Assembly (NCBI RefSeq): GCF_000006405.1
Contig: NW_003217015.1
Coordinates: forward strand, 91,973-155,972
Direction of reading: 5' to 3'
Length of the DNA stretch: 64,000 nt
Source of the DNA: Perkinsus marinus ATCC 50983
Lineage: Eukaryota; Perkinsozoa; Perkinsida; Perkinsidae
Below the pieces are notes generated by a model. That model did no database searches. It saw nothing but the letters and a program-made list of their open reading frames with translations, and was not told where the DNA came from. Within the stretch, counting starts at the first letter, position 1. Each line of letters starts with the position of its first letter. Shown in pieces: positions 58,201 through 64,000 of the stretch. The position numbers and the translations under genes are program-made.

Positions 58201-61200
58201 GGTATGTAGGGAATCTCGAGCAAATCGACAGAACTCTGTTGGGCCCAGTCGGGTCCAGTGACCTTCCTAGGTGGGAAGATGTAGCCGATGGTGCGGCCCA
58301 ATCGGACCCTGGTCAGTTAGAGGGGGGAGTACCGGAGATGCCGGGTGATGGAGTAGCTGACGACCTGGGCCAGACGGTGGATGGTGTTCCCGATGGCCTC
58401 TCAGAGTCAGGCCTGGCTGCTCCTACTAGCGATTTCGGACCAGACTTCAATGCTTACCATTCTGAAGAGGTCAAGTCAGTTGATCCTGCTGAGGACCTTG
58501 GACCAGGCTCGGACGCTGGCTATCTTGAAGGGCCTAACCCGGTTAGTCCCACTGGGGGCTTCGGACCAGGCTTCGAACCAGAGAACAGGACCCCTGAGGA
58601 GTCGGTCGGATCGGGAGCAGTCGATGACTTCACATATCACTTTGACGAGGACACCATGGAGGACGCAGCTCGGTTGCCATCACCACGCTACCCTGTAGAT
58701 AGTGGAAAAGTTGTGCCAGATGTTGGCCTGGGGTCGGTGGCCAACACTCCGTCAGTCTCCACTCAACCGACAAGGAGGCCGGGGAGGGGCCTGAGTAAGC
58801 CTCCTGCGAGGTCTAGGCATGGCCAGGATGATTATGATGATACTATTGTGGAGGGGGTAGCGACTAATGCCGCCACTCCGACGTCAAGAGATGCTCTTAC
58901 TAACCAGCCGGTGGGGGCGCCTCTGGCTACGGTAGAAAGGCCGCTCCCTCCGGGCCTCATCCGAGTAGCGAGAGCTGATGTCGAGGACCACCGTGTCACC
59001 GGGAGTGAGATTGACCCGGTGGTTCGAGAGAGGGAACTCCACGAACCCGATTTCGGCCCTGGCTTTGGAGTCGACAGTGGAGGCGAGGGTCAGGGGCTGC
59101 CTGAGCCGGTCCAAGGGGAGGATGGGGTCATTGAAGGTGTCGATGATGGTAGGGATGGGGTGGCTGAGCCGGTCCATGGAGAGGATGGGGTCATAGAGGG
59201 TGTCGATGATGGTAGGGATGGGCTGCCTGAGCCGGTCCATGGGGAGGATGGGGTCATTGAAGGTGTCGATGATGGTAGGGATGGGGTGGCTGAGCCGGTC
59301 CATGGAGAGGATGGGGTCATAGAGGGTGTCGATGATGGTAGGGATGGGGTGCCTGAGCCGGTCCATAGGGAGGATGGAGTCATTGAAAGTGTCGATGATG
59401 GTAGGGATGGGCTGCCTGAGCCGGTCCATGGGGAGGATGGGGTCATTGAAGGTGTCGATGATGGTAGGGATGGGCTGCCTGAGCCGGTCCATGGGGAGGA
59501 TGGGGTCATTGAAGGTGTCGATGATGGTAGGGATGGGCTGCCTGAGCCGGTCCATGGGGAGGATGGGGTCATAGAGGGTGTCGATGATGGTAGGGATGGG
59601 CTGCCTGAGCCGGTCCATGGAGAGGATGGGGTCATTGAAGGTGTCGATGATGGTAGGGATGGGGTGGCTGAGCCGGTTCGTGGGGAAGGCACCAGCGACA
59701 GGCTTCCGCACGGGAGGGGTATCGAAGGAGTTACCGAGGACATCTTTTTTAAGATGGAGGGCCTTACGAGCTCTACTACTGGTCCTCAGCCCGAGAAGGT
59801 TGGCAACACTCTCGAGGGTGTTGCCGCGGCAGGCGGTAGAATACGTCCCCCTCCAACAATCGCACCGACCAAGCCAGTATCGAGGGTCATGCCATCAAGA
59901 AGGCACTCCCATAGATTAAGGGACACCAGCAGTAGGGCCATCTACTGTCCGAGCTGTACCAATACCAGCAGTGGCCAGGGGTCAGTGGGTACTTCTTGGC
60001 AGGGCCATGGTCCTTCCATCAGGCCCTACTACGACCCCCTCTTCCACCTTCACCCCTTCGCTCCCCGACTGGTCTACAGCAGCCCAGGGACGCATCCTCC
60101 CGACTGGGTGGTCATACCAGTGTCATCATCTAGGGATGGGCTACCGAGGGTGGCTGCAGCCTTCCGCCGCGAGTGGGTGCTACTGGTGTTGGGGACATCA
60201 TCTGTATCTTTCAAGAGTGAACCTATGATACGCAATTGATCAGGTTGGGAAGGTCCGGTAACAGCGCTGATGGCTCTAGCAGCTCTCACCCAACACCGCC
60301 GAAGCATGCCCATGGGGAGACCATGTAGGGACCACGCCGGCTGCCGTTGAGGAGGGCCGACGTAGATACGATGTATCCGAGCCTCGAGAGCCCACACCCT
60401 CTGATGGGGAGTTCGTAGTGGGCATGAGAGGCTTCGTAAGGGGGTCGGCCCCTCCTCTAGCATTGTGATGCTGGTGTCAGGCTCCTCCTGGTAAGGGTTG
60501 CCTTAGTAGGGTCATGCAGTGGATCGACAACTCTACCATCGCTAAGTTGGAGGGGCTGCGTTCCTTGCTGGCAGAGGTGGGGGTGCCGCGTTTGGGCTCG
60601 TGTGAACGGGGGTCCATCAGCTGTATTCGATGGAGGCGCCGGTCCATGACCAAGTAGCTTTCGGGGCCTTCGTGAGGAGAGGCCTGCTGGGCGAGGACCC
60701 TCACCTTACCACCTTCCATAGGCTATACCAAGGCATCGAGCACCTTCGAGGGCGTAAGTGTGTGCTTTGTTCGGGGTCTTGGTGGCTTACGGTCCTTTGG
60801 TAGTCCTAGACACTGGGGAGCCTCTCAGAGAGGGCCTAGCCGCGGTCCTGGATGCCTGGGTGTTGCTGCTTAGGGCACCGAGGAAGCTACCAATACTCAA
60901 TGTGGGGTCGTTGGTGACGATGTCCGACCACTGGAATGCCCTCAGCTTTTCCGGAATGCTCCTGTCGATGTATACGTACTGTTGGATGAGGACGGTGATG
61001 GCCGGGTCAGCTTGTCGGAGTGGACGAGATTTGGTAGAATCGTGCGAGCTCCCGCGTTTGTCTTCACGGAAGAGGTGAGGAGGTTTCGCCGTCTATGGTG
61101 ACCCGCCTGGCTGGCAGTCTTTCGTGGCCTTTGCGACAAAGGAGGATCCGCAGTACGTCTCTATCAAGGAGGTGGACGACATTTTCCGAGCCATAGGCCA

Positions 61201-64000
61201 GGGAGAGTGGGTGCCCCTTCGCTGTTCAAGCTCTAGTGTTCATGTGGTAGGCTGCTGACCTCCATGGCTGAGCGTGATGGTCACGTCCGTACGGTTATGG
61301 ACTCGCTGGCCCTGGAGAGCCGCTTCTCGCAGCTGGACAACTTTAGAAGCTTTGAGCTGTCCTTGGAAGAGGTCGGCTGGACGACCCTGTCGGGCAGAGG
61401 GGTGGGGCCAGTAGAGGCTATTTGAGGTGGTGGCGATGGTCCTTTCAGTTGTTCTATTATCTTGACACCAACCGTGATGGGTATCTCTCTCGATACGAGT
61501 GGCAGAGGATGCTCATCATCAACAGGGCCCCGATAGCTGTCAGGCGGCTCGCCCTTTGGTGAGGCCGTGGACATGGATGGGTGAAGGCAGGTGTAGCACA
61601 GGCTCACTGAGGGCTTCGAGAGCGGCCCCTTCCCTTTACCCAAGGGCCCTTTCCTGGCTGCTACCCATGCCAAGCTGGCTCGACTCCCACCGACGTATGC
61701 ACGTCTAGTGGATAGGACTCTGGACTCATTGGGGACGGGTGAGTGGCCTTGGTCCTGTTCAAGGGACGGCTGAGTTCAGGCCGACCAAGTGATGCTGACT
61801 ATAGCATCCTCAGAGCCATAGGGGGAGGCACTGAGATGGCCAACCTGGTGGCGTCGGAGGTCCTCTTGGGTTATCGCAGGAGGCCTAGGCTCAGCTGGCA
61901 TCCAATAGCCAGGGGTAGTGGTGCCGGCCTGATGAGGACGCCTCTGGTAGAAGTAGCGGACGCGGCGGCTGATGGTATGGTGGAAGAGGGAGAGGCCGAG
62001 CAGGTCCTGCCGGAGGGGGGTCTTGGAGGGCCAGGAGGAGTCCCGGGATCCTTTATGGAGATGGGGAGGGTAACAAGGAGGTTGGTTGTGCTTCAGGATA
62101 ACGGCTGGTGTTAGTTGACGTCTGAGGCCCATATGAAGGTGGCGCGGTACTCGATAGGGGCTCTTGCTTCGGGCCGGAGGGTCCCTTACGAGACCTTTCG
62201 AGACTTTGGAAGGAGTCTGAAGGCCCGAGAAGGGGCATTCACTGAGGAGGTAGGGAAGGCTTTGGTGGAGTCCTTCGACTGTGGTGCTGTGGAGGTGTTC
62301 CATCTGTTCGTTGGTGGGGATGAGACTAGCAATGAGATCACCGTGGACGACTTCGATCGGCTACACCTCAGCTCTAAAGATATGAGGTGGGCCGCCCTGC
62401 CTGAGGCCGCAGAGGCCCCTCACACGAGTCAGGAACCTTCGCCGAGTGTACCTTGTATGTGACTCGCTCGCTATCATGGCCAAGTTCGATGAGATGGACA
62501 GGGATGGAGACGGACAGCTGGGGAGAGGGGAGGTCCCTTTGGAGCCACATCAGGCTTGGGTGAGGACCCTGTAGGGGCGACTTGATGGGCCGTGGGCTGA
62601 TAGTTGGTGTCGCTGATTATTCGATGGTCAGGTGTACGGAGTCCTGGATCGAGATGGCTCGGGTTGGGTGTCCCTATCGGAGCTGCAGGTCCTGGCTGGT
62701 ATGCACCCTGACGCCGTCCCACCCAGTGCCCTATGGCTCAGCAGGAGGTACCTCTTTGGGAGCCCGCTCGCTTCTCAAACGCTTCAGGGTCTCGGCTACA
62801 TCATTGTGGACGGCAGAAGGGATCAGGGAGAAATTCCAGAGCCTGTCGCCTTACCAACAGTCGGAGGTTGGGCAGGTCCTCGATGTCAACGGCGATGGTA
62901 GCCGCCTCACTGCTGGACCTTCTAGTGGTACTTTCAGGGTACCTAGACGACCACGAACTGTCATTGCTACGTCTCTTCACCGAGGGAGAGCTCATTGAGG
63001 CCCTCTTGCCACCGTTGCTCTATGAGCCTGGTAGGGTTTCCCTTGATTCAATGTGGGATAGGAGACGTTTCTTGGCGAACACTAGGAGGATGCAAAGCAT
63101 GACCAATGTCTTCACTGTGAAGGTAGTCGTAGAAAGCAGCCCCTGGGTGGGGCCGTCCTCGATGTCAGGCATTCGAGGCGCTAGCAGTTCCCTCGAGGGG
63201 TCCTGTGAGGGCGGCCGTCGAGGTGCCCGTGGAGGTTGTGAAGGGGTGGTTGTATGCAGTGGGGAGAAGGTGAGGGTGGACGTGGACGGTTAGGGGATGG
63301 TAGTTGGTCAGGCGGCTGAGGGAGCTATTGAGAGTCTTCAGTATGATCAACGCTGAGGCTTTCTTCAAGAGTGCCGATATTGATAAGGACGGGAGGGTCA
63401 CTTTAGAGGAGCTGGAGAGGTTATTTCCTCCCTTGAGGGGCATGAATGAGGTCGGCGTTCTCTTATTCCACGACGACGCAGACTCTGTAGTGTCCTTCCG
63501 ACCGTTCAGTCGGAGGGATGATGCCTCAGCTTGATATGCAGGTGTATAGGTATTGGAGGCCATCGGGAGTGAGGGCCCTGACGGTACCACCTCCCTCGAC
63601 TGGCCAAGTCTGCAACAGCTCATCTACGCCTTCACGGCACCGCTACAGGTGGCCGTCTTTGCGTTGGAGTAGGCGATCCGATGCGGTGGACCTTCTAGTG
63701 GGGATTCGTCTCAGCGTCGTGGCCAAGTCAAAAGGGTCGGACATGCACGCTGTGGCGAGTCGGGTCCTACGGGGAATAGGTCCCGAGGAGAAGGCAGCCG
63801 TACTGAACGTGTTCGATGTGGACCGCGATGGTAGGGCAGGACAGTTCTCCATCACTTTTATGGGCATCAGGTGAGCTCGATGAGGTGGAGGTCCCCTTGC
63901 TGGGTCTACTTGGACGAAGCGAGACCGTTGAGACCTTCAACGCCATCCAGTACCAAGGCTTCAAGGTGGTCATGGAGGCCTCACTCGAGGTACCATGACT
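55256..64000 (+). CDS. giant EF-hand protein, unit B (continues beyond window)
   Basis: Second copy of the unit. It follows unit A through a possible 41-bp intron (55215-55255), opening AFEIDLPDGTVEVPWAIW. Counterparts of unit A occur in order: LMEELQPASFIQLVNSFA (about 56075), VFRGSSLDTSPLEVEGDIE (about 56595) and an EEWGREEAQSEL start to a 3-kb exon (57237 to about 60235) with two acidic repeat tracts. Then come EF loops DEDGDGRVSLSE (60985), DTNRDGYLSRYE (61464), DRDGDGQLGRGE (62497), DRDGSGWVSLSE (62647) and DIDKDGRVTLEE (63376). A partial DVDRDGRAG lies at about 63810. PSDADYSILRAIGGGTEMAN (about 61783) parallels unit A PSDGDYGLLRAMAGGNEMNN. A 100-N gap interrupts the coding region. Exon joins are approximate and the 3' end is missing. 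Confidence 0.6.
56372..56471. other. assembly gap (100 N)
   Basis: Exactly 100 Ns, the conventional filler for a gap of unknown size, inside unit B. Sequence flanking the gap corresponds to unit A at about 45200-45420, so the real missing length cannot be read from the Ns. Confidence 0.99.
57729..58106 (+). repeat. 21-bp in-frame repeat (about 18 units, 63-bp higher-order period)
   Basis: Seven-residue units of the type EDGHPEG/EDGHAEV. Within the tract a three-unit pattern (V-EDGHAEG-EDGHPEG) recurs every 63 bp. Strongly acidic with regularly spaced histidines. The matching position in unit A (46160-46813) is acidic but has no such repeat. Confidence 0.93.
59097..59663 (+). repeat. 63-bp in-frame repeat (nine units plus a partial)
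   Basis: Each unit encodes LPEPVHGEDGVIEGVDDGRD plus G, with LPE, VAE or VPE at the start. Unit variants alternate in a patterned way, which suggests unequal exchange of more than one unit. No counterpart was seen in unit A. Because the period is a multiple of three, long antisense frames appear that are artefacts. Confidence 0.95.

Noticed and set aside
57696-59743. Long minus-strand open frames (for example 58884-59711, 59090-59743 and 57696-58301) with repetitive peptides
   Set aside because: They are antisense shadows of the 21- and 63-bp repeats. Repeat length is a multiple of three, so all frames stay open. They have no non-repetitive coding sequence of their own.

Overview
The window is nuclear DNA from a flagellated protist. 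Genes lie on both strands, are cut by many short GT-AG introns (mostly 40-230 bp), form no operons, and the one tRNA gene has no encoded CCA. The gene set (an EFHB/CFAP21-type ciliary protein, CDC14, mitochondrial HSP70 with a presequence, eIF2D, RPN12, MON2, a giant EF-hand protein) would suit an alveolate, perhaps a perkinsid or a dinoflagellate relative. That placement is an inference from gene style, not a demonstration. Exon borders were placed by eye from splice sites and reading-frame continuity, so they may be off by a few bases.

Layout. 0-13 kb: the 3' part of a DHHC palmitoyltransferase (+), an EFHB-like gene (+) with an antisense tRNA-Thr inside one intron, CDC14 (-), and two convergent paralogous transporters (+ then -). 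13-19.5 kb: an 834-residue mut-7-like 3'-5' exonuclease (-) and eIF2D (-), separated by a transposon copy with a perfect 8-bp target duplication. 19.5-25.7 kb: gene-poor DNA with a diverged non-coding direct repeat, a mariner-like MITE, a small secreted-protein gene (-) and two unassigned loci (+). 25.7-28.2 kb: mitochondrial HSP70 (+). 29-42.3 kb: mostly minus strand, with an unassigned locus, a SPOC-domain protein, MON2, a small unknown gene and an unknown basic protein. 42.5-43.8 kb: RPN12/PSMD8 (+), sharing a 161-bp divergent promoter with its minus-strand neighbour. 44.5-64 kb: two collinear, diverged copies of an 11-13 kb multi-exon unit full of EF-hand loops and acidic tandem repeats. 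The second copy is broken by a 100-N assembly gap and runs off the window.

The most interesting structures are: (1) the tandemly duplicated giant EF-hand locus, whose two units may be one continuous gene; (2) a hAT-like MITE family with about ten copies here, at least six of them inside introns of otherwise conserved genes and one splitting an EF-hand loop; (3) a short GC-rich motif (core TTYGTGGCGCGCGA) that recurs on the sense strand in several introns and in two divergent promoters; (4) a tRNA gene nested antisense in a protein-coding intron.
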